From assembly GCF_904848585.1 (NCBI RefSeq), contig NZ_CAJHCR010000002.1, forward strand, positions 620,001 through 684,000: a DNA stretch of 64,000 bases. Reading direction: 5' to 3'. Each line of letters opens with the position of its first letter. Positions within the stretch are counted from its first letter, which is position 1. The notes under the pieces were generated by a model. The model was not told where the DNA came from. It saw nothing but the letters and a program-made list of their open reading frames with translations, and made no database searches. The position numbers were made by a program, and so were the translations under genes. The DNA is from Paraburkholderia kirstenboschensis. Lineage in GTDB: Bacteria; Pseudomonadota; Gammaproteobacteria; Burkholderiales; Burkholderiaceae. Below are positions 34,008 to 43,725 of this stretch, piece by piece.

Positions 34008-35189
34008 ATGTCAAACCCTTCCTTCATTTCGCTCTCGCGCGTGAGCAAATCGTATGACGGCGCCCAATATGTCGTCGATGACTTGAATCTCGAGGTGGGC
34101 AAGGGAGAATTTCTGTCGCTGCTCGGGCCCTCCGGCTCGGGCAAGACAACCACGCTGATGATGCTCGCGGGATTCGAAACGCCCACTCACGGCGAGATCC
34201 GCCTCGACGGCCGCCGCCTCGACGACAAGCCGCCGCATCAGCGCGACATCGGCATGGTGTTTCAAAACTACGCGCTCTTTCCGCATCTGACCATTGCGGA
34301 GAACGTCGCCTTTCCGCTTTCCGTGCGGCACGTGAGCCGCTCCGAGCAGAAGGCGCGAGTGAAGCGTGCGCTCGACATGATCGAACTGCCGCATCTGGCG
34401 AACCGGCGTCCTGCGCAACTCTCCGGCGGACAGCAGCAGCGCGTCGCGCTCGCACGTGCGCTCGTGTTCGAGCCGAGTGTCGTGCTAATGGACGAGCCGC
34501 TCGGCGCCCTCGACAAGCGCCTGCGCGAAACCATGCAGTACGAAATCATGCGCCTGCATCGTGAACTGTCGCTCACGATCGTCTACGTGACGCACGATCA
34601 GGCTGAGGCGCTGACCATGTCGAACCGTGTGGCCGTGTTTTCCGATGGCCGTATCCAGCAGGCCGCCACACCGAGCGAGCTCTACGAAAACGCACAGAAC
34701 GCGTTCGTCGCCAACTTCGTCGGCGAGAACAACGGACTGACGGGGCGCGTCGCGAATACGGGCGAAGGTTCGGCAACGCTTGCGCTTTCGGACGGGAGCA
34801 TGATTCGAGGCCGTTGCGAAGAGGGCCTGCGCGCCGGCGACGAAGCGATGCTCGCGTTGCGCCCGGAACGCGCGCATATCCCGAGCGCGGAAGGCACGCT
34901 CGCCGCCGAACACGACAACGTAGTGCGTGCGCGCGTCGACGAACTGGTGTATTGCGGCGATCATCACCGTGTACACCTGACGCTCGGCTCGCGCGATTCG
35001 ATCGTCGTGAAAGTGCCCAACACCCAGCGCCATGCGCTGCCCTCACCCGGCAGCACCATCGACGTCGCGTGGCGCCACGACGACTGCAAGATCCTCGCCG
35101 CACCTGCGCCGCGAAGCGCGCCCGCGATCCACGTATCCACACCGCCCTCACCTTCCATAATCACGACCGCACCAGCAGGAGCCAACTGA
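34008..35189 (+). CDS. ABC importer ATP-binding protein (PotA-like)
   Basis: 393 aa. ATPase with Walker [11 protein letters not shown]-loop FQNYALFPH, signature [13 protein letters not shown], Walker [13 protein letters not shown] and the H-loop [13 protein letters not shown]. The C-terminal TOBE region (about 280-360) is as in polyamine/iron-type ATPases. Part of a four-gene importer with the binding protein and two permeases that follow directly. Confidence 0.93.
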   Translation: MSNPSFISLSRVSKSYDGAQYVVDDLNLEVGKGEFLSLLGPSGSGKTTTLMMLAGFETPTHGEIRLDGRRLDDKPPHQRDIGMVFQNYALFPHLTIAENVAFPLSVRHVSRSEQKARVKRALDMIELPHLANRRPAQLSGGQQQRVALARALVFEPSVVLMDEPLGALDKRLRETMQYEIMRLHRELSLTIVYVTHDQAEALTMSNRVAVFSDGRIQQAATPSELYENAQNAFVANFVGENNGLTGRVANTGEGSATLALSDGSMIRGRCEEGLRAGDEAMLALRPERAHIPSAEGTLAAEHDNVVRARVDELVYCGDHHRVHLTLGSRDSIVVKVPNTQRHALPSPGSTIDVAWRHDDCKILAAPAPRSAPAIHVSTPPSPSIITTAPAGAN

Positions 35190-35190
35190 C

Positions 35191-36237
35191 ATGCGCACCC
35201 TCATCAAAGCACAATGCGCTGCACTCGCCGTAGCCGCATTCGCCACCGTAACCACCCAGGCAGCGGAGACCCTCTCCGTCGTGACCTTCGGCGGCGCGTA
35301 CGAAGCGGCGGCCAAGAAGGCCTACTTCGAACCGTTTACGCAGGCCACGGGCATCGGCTTCTCGACCGAATCGTATGACGGCGGTCTCGCCAAGCTTTCC
35401 GCGATGGAGCAGGCCAAAAACACCACGTGGGATCTGATCGACCTCGAAACCAACGATGAGATCACCGCCTGCGAGGAAGGCCTCCTGCAGAAGTTCGACA
35501 AGAAGACAATCGGCAAGACGAGCGACTTCATTCCCGGCTCGATCAGCGATTGCGCGGTCGCGAGCATGGTCTGGTCGACAGTCTATGCGTACGACGCGAG
35601 CAAGCTCAAGACAGCGCCGACCACCGTCAACGATTTCTTCGATTTGCAGAAATTCCCGGGCAAGCGCGGCTTGCGCAAGTCGCCGAAGGTGTCGATGGAA
35701 TGGGCGTTGATCGCGGACGGCGTCGATCCGAAGGACGTCTACAAGGTGCTCGGCACGCCCGCCGGCGTGGACCGCGCGTTCAAGAAGCTCGACACGATCA
35801 AGAAGAGCATTGTGTGGTGGGAGTCGGGCGCGCAGGCGCCGCAGTTGCTCGCAGACGGCGCGGTCGTCATGACACAGGCCTACAACGGCCGCATCTCCGA
35901 TGCCGCGAAGAAGGACAACAAGCCATTCAAGGCGGTCTGGGACGCGCAGGTCTACGACTTCGACTGGTGGGGCGTTCCGACGGGCGCGAAGCACGCGGAC
36001 GCGGCGGCAAAATTCATCGTCTCCGCTTCGCAGCCCAAAGCCTACGCGGACCTGTCGAAGTACATCGCATACGCGCCGCCGCGCAAGGACGCAATTGCGC
36101 TCATCGACAAGCAGCGTCTTGCCGATCTGCCGACCGCACCCGAGAACTTCAAGCGCGCGCTGCAGATCAACGCGAACTTCTGGGCCGACAACGCGGACCA
36201 GATCAACAAGCGCTTCCAGGTGTGGCTGACGCAGTAA
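35191..36237 (+). CDS. Periplasmic binding protein (PotD/polyamine-like)
   Basis: 348 aa with an N-terminal signal peptide (hydrophobic run ending TTQAAETL). The body shows VVTFGGAYEAAAKKAYFEPF, as in PotD/PotF-type and related family-1 solute binding proteins, and DWWGVPTGAKHADAAAKF near the C-terminus. It starts two bases after the ATPase stop, so translation is coupled. It sets the specificity of the importer, probably for a small cationic or nitrogen-rich compound. Confidence 0.92.
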   Translation: MRTLIKAQCAALAVAAFATVTTQAAETLSVVTFGGAYEAAAKKAYFEPFTQATGIGFSTESYDGGLAKLSAMEQAKNTTWDLIDLETNDEITACEEGLLQKFDKKTIGKTSDFIPGSISDCAVASMVWSTVYAYDASKLKTAPTTVNDFFDLQKFPGKRGLRKSPKVSMEWALIADGVDPKDVYKVLGTPAGVDRAFKKLDTIKKSIVWWESGAQAPQLLADGAVVMTQAYNGRISDAAKKDNKPFKAVWDAQVYDFDWWGVPTGAKHADAAAKFIVSASQPKAYADLSKYIAYAPPRKDAIALIDKQRLADLPTAPENFKRALQINANFWADNADQINKRFQVWLTQ

Positions 36238-36262
36238 CGCCATCGTTCGACGAGAGCCCAAC

Positions 36263-37528
36263 TTGACTACCAGCATGCCCGCTTCCGCCCAAGGCACGGT
36301 CCCGGGCTCTCCGACGAGAGCCGAAGGCCGCGCGTCGTTTCAGAAGGCACGCCGCCGCGCATCTTTGCAGGCGCTGCTGCTTGCGCTGCCGTTGCTCGTG
36401 TTTCTGCTTTCGACGTTCATTGCGCCGATCATGTTGCTGCTCGCGCGCAGCGTCGAGAACCGCGAAGTGCCGGACAGCATGCCTGCACTGACGCGTGCGC
36501 TCGATGCGTGGGACGGCCGCGGCGTGCCGGACGAAGCCACGTTCGCGCTGCTGGCTGCGGGGCTCAAGGAGGCGCAGCAAAGCGGACAGCTCGGCACCGT
36601 CGCGCGGCGGCTGAATTTCGCGCAGCCGGAGTTTCGCAGCCTGCTCATGCGCACCGCGCGCCAGCTGTCGGGCGATGCGCCGCCGGCGTGGAAGCCGGCG
36701 CTCGTCGAACTCGACGAACGCTGGAACTCGCCCGAGACCTGGCGCTTGCTGAAGCGAGGCGCAGCGTCGCCGACGCCTGACTATCTGCTCGCCGCAGTCG
36801 ATGCGCAGGTGACGCCCCAGGGCACGCTCGCGTTCGTCGCGGACAACGCTTCGGTCTATCGGCAAGCGTTCGTGCGGACCATCTCCATCAGCGCGACGGT
36901 CACGTTGCTGTGCCTCCTGCTCGGCTACCCTGTCGCGTGGCTGCTCGCAAACTTGCCTGCGAAAAGCAGCAACCGGCTGATGCTTCTCGTGATCGTGCCG
37001 TTCTGGACTTCGCTGCTCGTGCGCACGACAGCATGGTATGTGTTGCTGCAACCGGGCGGCGTCATCAATAGCCTGGTGATGGGTCTCGGCCTCGCCACTC
37101 ACCCGCTGCCGCTCATCTTCAATCGTGCAGGCGTTCTGATCGGCATGACACACGTGCTGCTGCCGTACATGATTCTCGCGATCTACTCGGTCATGAAAAG
37201 CGTGTCGCCTGTGTACATGCGCGCCGCGCAATCGCTCGGCGCACATCCGTTCACCGCGTTCGTGCGGATCTATGTGCCGCAGACGCTGCCGGGCGTCGGC
37301 GCAGGCTGCTTCCTCGTATTCGTGCTCGCGCTCGGCTACTACATCACACCTGCGCTGCTCGGTGGCGCCGGCGACGAGATGATCAGCCAGCTCATTGCCA
37401 TGCAGACGAACACGCAGCTCAACTGGGGCCTCGCCGGCGCGCTCTCGGCCTATCTCGTGATCTTTACGGCGATCTTCTATTTCATCTTTAACCGCGTCGT
37501 CGGCATCGACCGCTTGCGCTTCGGTTGA
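36263..37528 (+). CDS. ABC importer permease (PotB-like)
   Basis: 421 aa, longer than typical PotB because about 120 extra residues lie between TM1 (LLLALPLLVFLLSTFIAP) and the permease core. The core has the EAA-like loop (RAAQSLGAHPFTAFVRIYVPQTLPG) and six helices in all. Start TTG 36263; ATG 36275 is an alternative. Third gene of the importer operon. Confidence 0.92.
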   Translation: MTTSMPASAQGTVPGSPTRAEGRASFQKARRRASLQALLLALPLLVFLLSTFIAPIMLLLARSVENREVPDSMPALTRALDAWDGRGVPDEATFALLAAGLKEAQQSGQLGTVARRLNFAQPEFRSLLMRTARQLSGDAPPAWKPALVELDERWNSPETWRLLKRGAASPTPDYLLAAVDAQVTPQGTLAFVADNASVYRQAFVRTISISATVTLLCLLLGYPVAWLLANLPAKSSNRLMLLVIVPFWTSLLVRTTAWYVLLQPGGVINSLVMGLGLATHPLPLIFNRAGVLIGMTHVLLPYMILAIYSVMKSVSPVYMRAAQSLGAHPFTAFVRIYVPQTLPGVGAGCFLVFVLALGYYITPALLGGAGDEMISQLIAMQTNTQLNWGLAGALSAYLVIFTAIFYFIFNRVVGIDRLRFG

Positions 37529-37586
37529 GCACCGTTCGAATACGCGCGCGACGAAACACGACGAAGGGACACGACGAAGGAACGAT

Positions 37587-38414
37587 ATGCAAGATCAACG
37601 CAACAAGATGCTGACCGAACGCGTGGCCGCGCGCTGGGTGCGGCTGCATACCGCGCTCGTGCTGTTCTTCCTGATTGCGCCGATCCTCGCGATCATCCCG
37701 CTCTCGTTCAATTCGGGTTCCTACTTTTCGTACCCGATGCAAGGCTTTTCGCTGCGCTGGTATGAGCAGGCGCTCACGAGCGCGGACTGGCAACGCTCGC
37801 TGCTGAATAGCCTCGGCATCGGCGCGGCTTCGACGGTGATCGCGACATGTCTCGGCACCCTCGCCGCACTGGGGCTCTCGCGCTCGCAGTTTCCGCTGCG
37901 CTCGCTGATCATGCCGCTCATCATCTCGCCGATGATCGTACCCATCGTCGTGGTCGCCGCAGGCTTCTATCTGATCTTCGCGCCGCTCGGACTCGTGAAC
38001 TCGTATCCCGGCGTGGTGCTCGCGCACGCAGCTCTCGGCACGCCATTCGTCGTGATCACCGTGACCGCGTCGTTGCTTTCGTTCGACCACAGCCTGTTGC
38101 GTGCCGCTTCAGGGCTCGGCGCGCCGCCGTGGGTGACATTCAGGCGCGTGACCTTGCCGCTCATCATGCCGGCGATCGCCACCGGCAGCGTCTTCGCTTT
38201 CGCGACGTCATTCGACGAGGTGATTGTCATTCTGTTCATCGGCGGCCCGGATCAGACAACCGTGCCGCGGCAGATGTGGAGTGGAATTCGCGACTCGATC
38301 GACCCGTCGATCCTCGCCGTGGCGACAATGCTGATCGTGTTCGCAGTGCTGCTCTTTGCGAGCATCACCTGGCTGCGCGGCCGCGCGGCCGCCGCCAGCA
38401 ATGCTCTTGTTTGA
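37587..38414 (+). CDS. ABC importer permease (PotC-like)
   Basis: 275 aa with about six membrane helices and the EAA loop RAASGLGAPPWVTFRRVTLPL. The short C-terminal tail is usual for PotC. Last gene of the importer; a 198-base gap without a clear terminator follows before the next small gene. Confidence 0.92.
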   Translation: MQDQRNKMLTERVAARWVRLHTALVLFFLIAPILAIIPLSFNSGSYFSYPMQGFSLRWYEQALTSADWQRSLLNSLGIGAASTVIATCLGTLAALGLSRSQFPLRSLIMPLIISPMIVPIVVVAAGFYLIFAPLGLVNSYPGVVLAHAALGTPFVVITVTASLLSFDHSLLRAASGLGAPPWVTFRRVTLPLIMPAIATGSVFAFATSFDEVIVILFIGGPDQTTVPRQMWSGIRDSIDPSILAVATMLIVFAVLLFASITWLRGRAAAASNALV

Positions 38415-38612
38415 CGCAGTGGAAGCGGCGCACGCCGTCCGTCGAAATGTTCGCGAGGATAGAACATGAGACGCAGCCATGGTATCGGACCAAAGGCTCA
38501 TTGCTTGCACTCACGCGCCCGCATACTCTGGTTATTCATCTGATGTGGCCGTGGCGGCGCTCGCTTTTCGAGCCGGCTAACCGAAGCTGCACCATCGGCG
38601 ATGGAGATAGCG

Positions 38613-38891
38613 ATGCGTTATGAGGCGAGTACTTTGCGCTCGCTGGTCGAAAAGTGGCTTTCGCCGGTACCGATCATGCCGGTCCAGGTCACGCGATTCG
38701 GAGCGGCGGGAAAAGGCCAACACCGCTACGTGTATGTAAAAGCAGGCGACGCGGTCTGCTCTCACGCGTTGTTCTTCTTTCGAAGCGATGACGGATCGTG
38801 GAGTGTCTTTCCTCCTGACGACCTTCGACCACCCGCGCTGCAAGCCCGAAGCGATGAACGGCAAGTCTCTGCTGATGCAGCGACTCATTGA
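38613..38891 (+). CDS. Small hypothetical protein
   Basis: 92 aa, not recognised by function. It shows an ordered start (MRYEASTLRSLVEKWLSP), a basic RYVYVKAGDAV strand and FFFRSDDGSWSVFPP, which looks like a small compact domain. GGAG lies six bases before ATG 38613. Codon use fits the neighbours. It stands alone between the ABC operon and the convergent pagP-type gene. Confidence 0.6.
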   Translation: MRYEASTLRSLVEKWLSPVPIMPVQVTRFGAAGKGQHRYVYVKAGDAVCSHALFFFRSDDGSWSVFPPDDLRPPALQARSDERQVSADAATH

Positions 38892-38956
38892 CGTTATTTC
38901 CGCGAGCCGAAGGGGCGTCCATAGCGCTCATGCGGTGTAGACAGAAGAGTGGGCAC

Positions 38957-39514
38957 TCAGAACTGGTAGCGTGCCCAAAAGAACACGACGTCGCCTTTGC
39001 TGACTCCGGGAACACGGGGAATAAATGTGGCCATGATCGAAGCCTTCTGATAGCGCAGCGACCCTATCGGCAACACCAGCGGAACGGGCACATAGTGCGC
39101 GATGTCTTCACGCGCGGTGAATCCCGCGAAGAACCCGCCGCCAAGAGACAATCCACCTAGAACCGGATCTGTGAACCATTGCCGGGCGTACCCGCCAAGC
39201 GGTTCAAGATGCTTGTGCGAGTCGAGAAAGACCACCAGGAACAGGTTGTCCTCGTTGCCGTTGTGATCCGTGAAGTGCTTCCCTGCGCCGCCTCCCCATG
39301 AATTGGAATTGATCTCGCTCTCCGAGTATCCGTCGACATGCCATCCGTATCCTGTGAGATACATATCCCACGTGCCGTACGTCGTGATATTGGTTAGCCG
39401 TGTACAGAAGGAGGTCATCCATTGCGATGAAAAATCGCAATTCGCCGATGCCGCTTGCAGCGACACCATCACCGTACACAACGCAAGAAGATTCTTCAGA
39501 GCGCCATTTTTCAT
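38957..39514 (-). CDS. pagP: PagP-type lipid A palmitoyltransferase
   Basis: 185 aa outer-membrane beta-barrel enzyme that transfers palmitate to lipid A. Signal peptide (LALCTVMVSLQAASA), then family motifs: GYGWH with the catalytic His, a SWGGGAGK turn, FLDSHKHLEP with the catalytic Asp-Ser, and the C-terminal FFWARYQF barrel strand. The length matches PagP. It starts 20 bases after the carbonic anhydrase stop, so both are one transcript. Such modification usually helps against cationic peptides. Confidence 0.9.
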   Translation of the reverse strand: MKNGALKNLLALCTVMVSLQAASANCDFSSQWMTSFCTRLTNITTYGTWDMYLTGYGWHVDGYSESEINSNSWGGGAGKHFTDHNGNEDNLFLVVFLDSHKHLEPLGGYARQWFTDPVLGGLSLGGGFFAGFTAREDIAHYVPVPLVLPIGSLRYQKASIMATFIPRVPGVSKGDVVFFWARYQF

Positions 39515-39534
39515 GGTTCAGGCAAGACCGGCAG

Positions 39535-40284
39535 TCAGCCAAAGAACTCCACTTCGCCGGTCTTCAGGTTATACATCGCGCCCGCTATCTTGATCGCCCC
39601 CTTGGTTTCAAGCTCTGCCAGCACCGGGCTACCGCTACGAATGTTCGCTAAAGTCATCGCGACGTTCTTGCGTGCGACGGCGTCCACGAACGTGTAATTC
39701 GATGCTGAGCGCTCGCCGCTGTAGGCCGTTGCCTCCACCGCCGGCTTGATCTTGCCCAGCAATCCGGTCAGATTGCCCAACTCTGCGTTGTCAATCGCTC
39801 CCTTGATCGCGCCACAGGATGTGTGGCCCATCACGAGTACTACCTTGGCACCAGACAGTGCACACGCGAACTCCATGCTGCCGAGGATGTCGTCGTTCGC
39901 GACGTTGCCTGCCACACGACAATTGAAAATATCGCCGATGCCGAGATCCATGATCACCTCGGCCGGCGCGCGCGAGTCGATACAGCTAAGCAGTACTGCC
40001 GCGGGATACTGACCACTCGCGCTTGCCTTCTGCTCGCCCAGGTAATTACGGGCTTTCCTCTCGCCCCTCCGGAAACGCGCGTTACCTCGCTTCATCGCCT
40101 TGATGATCTGGTCCGGCGTCATGCTGTCGCGCTGCTCTTTGGTCAGCGCGTCGGCGCGTGCGGGACTCGCGACGAGCGCGCCGCCCGCAGCCGAGCCAAC
40201 CATGGCCGCAGCGCTGGTCAATTTAAGGAAGAGGCGACGACCTGTACCGTTGCCTCGCCGGGCAGATTCACATGTTTCGCACAT
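39535..40284 (-). CDS. Tat-exported beta-carbonic anhydrase
   Basis: 249 aa. The N-terminus has a twin-arginine motif (GRRLFLK) and a hydrophobic stretch ending SPARA, so the enzyme probably works in the periplasm. Zinc ligands of beta-CAs are present: Cys/Asp-Arg in SCIDSRAP and His/Cys in GHTSCGAIKGA. It interconverts CO2 and bicarbonate. AAGGA precedes the ATG; it heads a two-gene unit with pagP. Confidence 0.93.
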   Translation of the reverse strand: MCETCESARRGNGTGRRLFLKLTSAAAMVGSAAGGALVASPARADALTKEQRDSMTPDQIIKAMKRGNARFRRGERKARNYLGEQKASASGQYPAAVLLSCIDSRAPAEVIMDLGIGDIFNCRVAGNVANDDILGSMEFACALSGAKVVLVMGHTSCGAIKGAIDNAELGNLTGLLGKIKPAVEATAYSGERSASNYTFVDAVARKNVAMTLANIRSGSPVLAELETKGAIKIAGAMYNLKTGEVEFFG

Positions 40285-40388
40285 GACCCGAGTTCCTTTT
40301 TTGAGTGGAACGAGATCCTCTCCAATAGCTTATTCGTCGTGGGGTTCTTGCGGTATCGGACTTTGGTCCAATACCGCAAGACCGCGAC

Positions 40389-40778
40389 TTACATGCCGCC
40401 AAACGGTTTCTTGACCACCAGTTTGTTGGTTACTGAAGCAACTCCAGAAACGCTCTTTGCGATGTCCGCCACTGCACTGATCTGGGCGGCATCCGTGACC
40501 GTCCCATTGAGCGTCACTGCACCGTCTTTCGCGATCACACTGATGTTTCCCGCGTCGATTTCCTTGTGCTTTGCAATCGCCGCATAGACCTTGCGGCGCA
40601 GCGCGCGATCTGCTTTCCTGCCAGTCGCCGGCGACGTTGCGCTCGACGCTGTCATCGCGGATGAACCCGTTGCACCCGCGGGCGCGCTGGCCATGCCGTT
40701 CGTCTGCGACCATGCGCTCATGGACGTCGCGATGATCGCCGCTGCCACGGCGGATTGAAATACCGGATTGATTTTCAT
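40389..40778 (-). CDS. BON-domain periplasmic protein
   Basis: 129 aa with a signal peptide (AVAAAIIATSMSAWSQ), a Ser/Ala/Thr-rich linker and one BON domain (about residues 58-125: DRALRRKVYAAIAKH, AKDGAVTLNGTVTDAAQ, VSGVASVTNKL). BON proteins bind phospholipid or envelope surfaces, often under osmotic stress. ATG 40778 begins the signal peptide directly. It follows the porin gene after 28 bases, on the same strand. Confidence 0.88.
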   Translation of the reverse strand: MKINPVFQSAVAAAIIATSMSAWSQTNGMASAPAGATGSSAMTASSATSPATGRKADRALRRKVYAAIAKHKEIDAGNISVIAKDGAVTLNGTVTDAAQISAVADIAKSVSGVASVTNKLVVKKPFGGM

Positions 40779-40806
40779 GAATTGTTCTACTCGATGATTG
40801 ACGGAA

Positions 40807-41952
40807 TCAGAAGGTATGGCGAATGCCGACCATGGCGGCAGTCGTGGACACGCCGGGCGCGACCGGTGCGCCATAAATGATCGTCTGGTTCATGGTCCCC
40901 TTGTTGTCGACATACCCGACTTGCGCATACGCACGGGTTCTCTGCGACACGTTGTATTCGGCGCCCACCGCAAATTCCGTGGAATGATTAGCCGAACGAT
41001 TCCGGTCCTTCAGATAGTAGACGCCGGACGTGATCTTGAAACGCGGATTGAATTGATAACCGATGCCGCCCGATGCCATTTCGAAATCCGCAGTGTTGCT
41101 ATTGGCCGGATTCTTGCCGATGCCGTATGAGCCGGACACCGAAAAGCCGGCGATCGTGTACATCGCGCCGAGGTAATAGAAACGATTGTTCGCCACACCT
41201 GTCGCGGGCGCCGCCGGTGCTGCCGGGTAGTTGATCGGATACGGATTGGTGTCGTGTCCGTTGTAGTACACGGCGGACACATTCAAGCCGTAGTTCGAAT
41301 ACTTGAGCACCGCCGATTCGCGCGTGCCCCCTTGGAAGTGGCCGGCGACGCCGCCCGGCGCGTACTCGAGCGCAAGCGATGCGCCGTAGAATTTCGGCGA
41401 GTTGTAGACGAGCGCGTTGCTGTCGTAGAGGGCACCGATCGGCGCGTTCGTGCTGGTGCCGGGCCAGCCCGCCGCCTGATTCATGCCGAGCCACGCGGTC
41501 AGGATACTGCCGAAATACTGCGCACTGCGGACGTCGGTTTCCGCCATCGCGTAGATCATCGGGATGATCTGCCGGCCGGCATCGACTGAACCAAACGGTC
41601 CGGACGCTCCGATCGTCGCGAACTGGTTGAAGATCGCGGTAGTGCCCGGCGTGTCCGACAGGCCGAACTTGCCGTTAGTGACGTTGAAGGTTCCTTGCAG
41701 CTTGAAGTTGATCCTATATCCGCCGCCGATGTCTTCGCCTCCCTTGAGGCCCCAGAAGCTGGAATAGATGCCGCCGTCCTTCAACTGATAGACATGTCCC
41801 AGGTTCGGCGCCGTGCGCTGGAACGTTGCTGCGGAGGTGCTTTGATACAACAGCCCATTATCGAGCACGCCATACAGCGTGACCGACGATTGGCCGTGGG
41901 CGGCGGCGGCGAACATCAGCAGCACCGCGGTGCCGCTCAACTTCAGTTTCAT
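40807..41952 (-). CDS. Gram-negative porin (Burkholderia OmpC-like trimeric)
   Basis: 381 aa: signal peptide ending AAAAHGQ, then the beta-barrel opening SSVTLYGVLDNGL, typical of Burkholderiaceae porins, and a C-terminal aromatic strand ending VGIRHTF. Glycine- and tyrosine-rich alternating strands fill the middle. General diffusion of small solutes; the nearby catabolic genes suggest it may help substrate entry, but this porin type is very common. Confidence 0.93.
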   Translation of the reverse strand: MKLKLSGTAVLLMFAAAAHGQSSVTLYGVLDNGLLYQSTSAATFQRTAPNLGHVYQLKDGGIYSSFWGLKGGEDIGGGYRINFKLQGTFNVTNGKFGLSDTPGTTAIFNQFATIGASGPFGSVDAGRQIIPMIYAMAETDVRSAQYFGSILTAWLGMNQAAGWPGTSTNAPIGALYDSNALVYNSPKFYGASLALEYAPGGVAGHFQGGTRESAVLKYSNYGLNVSAVYYNGHDTNPYPINYPAAPAAPATGVANNRFYYLGAMYTIAGFSVSGSYGIGKNPANSNTADFEMASGGIGYQFNPRFKITSGVYYLKDRNRSANHSTEFAVGAEYNVSQRTRAYAQVGYVDNKGTMNQTIIYGAPVAPGVSTTAAMVGIRHTF

Positions 41953-42037
41953 TCTGTGTCTCCAATGTGTACCGGGCGAGCCGGCGTTTCTTTTCTCTTT
42001 TTTGCTTCGATAAAGCTCTTTGCTGCACGTCGGCGTG

Positions 42038-43666
42038 TCAGGTCGACAGATAGTGGTTTCCGAACTGCTCGCGCAACTGGTGCTTGAGCACCTTGCCGGT
42101 CGCGCCAAGCGGAACCGATTCGACAAAGATCACCGCATCGGGCTTCCACCACTTCGCGATCCGGCCGTCGAGGAAGTCAAGCAGTTCAACACCTGTTAGC
42201 TCGCTGTCCGGCTTTTTCACGATCAGCAACAGCGGCCGTTCGTCCCATTTCGGATGCCGCGCTGCGATACAGACCGCGGCCGTGACGTCCGGATGCAGAT
42301 ATGCGATGTTTTCGATGTCGGTGGAACTGATCCATTCGCCACCGGACTTGATGACGTCCTTGCTGCGATCGGTGATCTGCATGAAGCCATCGGGATCGAT
42401 CTTCGCCACGTCGCCGGTCGGGAACCAGCCGTCGCACAACGGCGACGCGTCGTCGTTGCCAAAGTACTGCCGTGTAACCCAGTGACCGCGCACCATCAGG
42501 TCGCCCGCCGCGTTGCCGTCCCACGGCAACTCGGCTCCGTTAGCGTCCACGATCTTCATGTCGACGCCGAAGAGCGCCCGCCCCTGCTTCGCCTGAACCG
42601 CATATTGGTCGGTCATGGGTAGCGACAACTGAGCCGTTTTGAAACTGCAGACAGTGCCGACCGGGCTCAACTCCGTCATGCCCCATGCGTGCAGCACGTC
42701 GACCCGATGGCGCTGCTGGAACGCTGCCGTCATCGCCGTGGGACAGGGAGCGCCGCCGATCACCGTGCGCCGCATCGACGAAAACGTCGCGCCAGTCGCA
42801 TCCGCATGCGTAAGCAATCCTTGCCACACAGTCGGAACGCCAGCCGACAGCGTCACCTGTTCCGCCTCGATCAATTCGTAGAGCGACTTGCCATCAAGCG
42901 CCGGCCCCGGAAACACCAGCTTCGCGCCAACCATGCAGGCGATATACGGCAGCCCCCACGCGTTCACATGGAACATGGGTACGACCGGCAAAATCACGTC
43001 GCGCGCCGAACAGTTCAGCGAATCGGGCAGCGCTGCACCATAGGTATGCAGTACCGTCGAGCGGTGGCTATACAGCACACCTTTCGGATTCCCCGTGGTG
43101 CCCGACGTGTAGCACAGCGACGATGCACTGTTCTCGTCGAACAGCGGCCAGTCGAAAGCATCGTCGTGAAGATCGATGAGATCCTCGTAGCACATCAACT
43201 CGACAGACAGGCCGTGAACCTGCGGCATGTGCGCTCGATCCGTCATTGCCACGAAAACCTTCGGGCTTTTAACGCGCGGCGCCACGCTCTCGATCAGCGG
43301 CAGAAACGTGAGATCGAAGAACACGACGCGATCTTGCGCATGCTCGATGATGTATGCCAACTGGTCGACGTGCAGCCGGGGATTGAGCGTATGCAGCACA
43401 GACCCGGACCCCGACACCGCGAAGTACAGCTCCATGTGCCGATAACCATTCCATGCCAGCGTCCCTACGCGCTCGCCCTTTTCTATGCCAAGGCCGGCGA
43501 GCGCGTTTGCCATGCGGCGCGCGCGTTGCGCAAGGTCGCGGTAGCGATACCGGTGAATGTCCCCTTCGACTCGCCGTGATACGATTTCCTGAGTGCCGTG
43601 ATGGCGCTCGGCGTGCATCAGCAACGAAGCTACCAGCAGCGGTTGCTGCATCATCAAACCTTCCAT
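42038..43666 (-). CDS. Acyl-CoA synthetase (AlkK-like, medium/long-chain)
   Basis: 542 aa AMP-forming ligase: core P-loop-like YTSGTTGNPKGV, MFHVNAWGLPY, GWFPTGDVAKID and the C-terminal DVIKSGGEWISS hinge. These match AlkK-type fatty or aryl acid:CoA ligases. Start ATG 43666 with AGGAG upstream; a frame from 43708 is less likely. It activates a carboxylic acid for the degradation path encoded next to it; the acid is unknown. Confidence 0.92.
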   Translation of the reverse strand: MEGLMMQQPLLVASLLMHAERHHGTQEIVSRRVEGDIHRYRYRDLAQRARRMANALAGLGIEKGERVGTLAWNGYRHMELYFAVSGSGSVLHTLNPRLHVDQLAYIIEHAQDRVVFFDLTFLPLIESVAPRVKSPKVFVAMTDRAHMPQVHGLSVELMCYEDLIDLHDDAFDWPLFDENSASSLCYTSGTTGNPKGVLYSHRSTVLHTYGAALPDSLNCSARDVILPVVPMFHVNAWGLPYIACMVGAKLVFPGPALDGKSLYELIEAEQVTLSAGVPTVWQGLLTHADATGATFSSMRRTVIGGAPCPTAMTAAFQQRHRVDVLHAWGMTELSPVGTVCSFKTAQLSLPMTDQYAVQAKQGRALFGVDMKIVDANGAELPWDGNAAGDLMVRGHWVTRQYFGNDDASPLCDGWFPTGDVAKIDPDGFMQITDRSKDVIKSGGEWISSTDIENIAYLHPDVTAAVCIAARHPKWDERPLLLIVKKPDSELTGVELLDFLDGRIAKWWKPDAVIFVESVPLGATGKVLKHQLREQFGNHYLST

Positions 43667-43725
43667 CTTTACTTCTCCTGAATCGTTGCTGGACGCAGCG
43701 CGCTGCATGACGTCGTTGAACCGGT

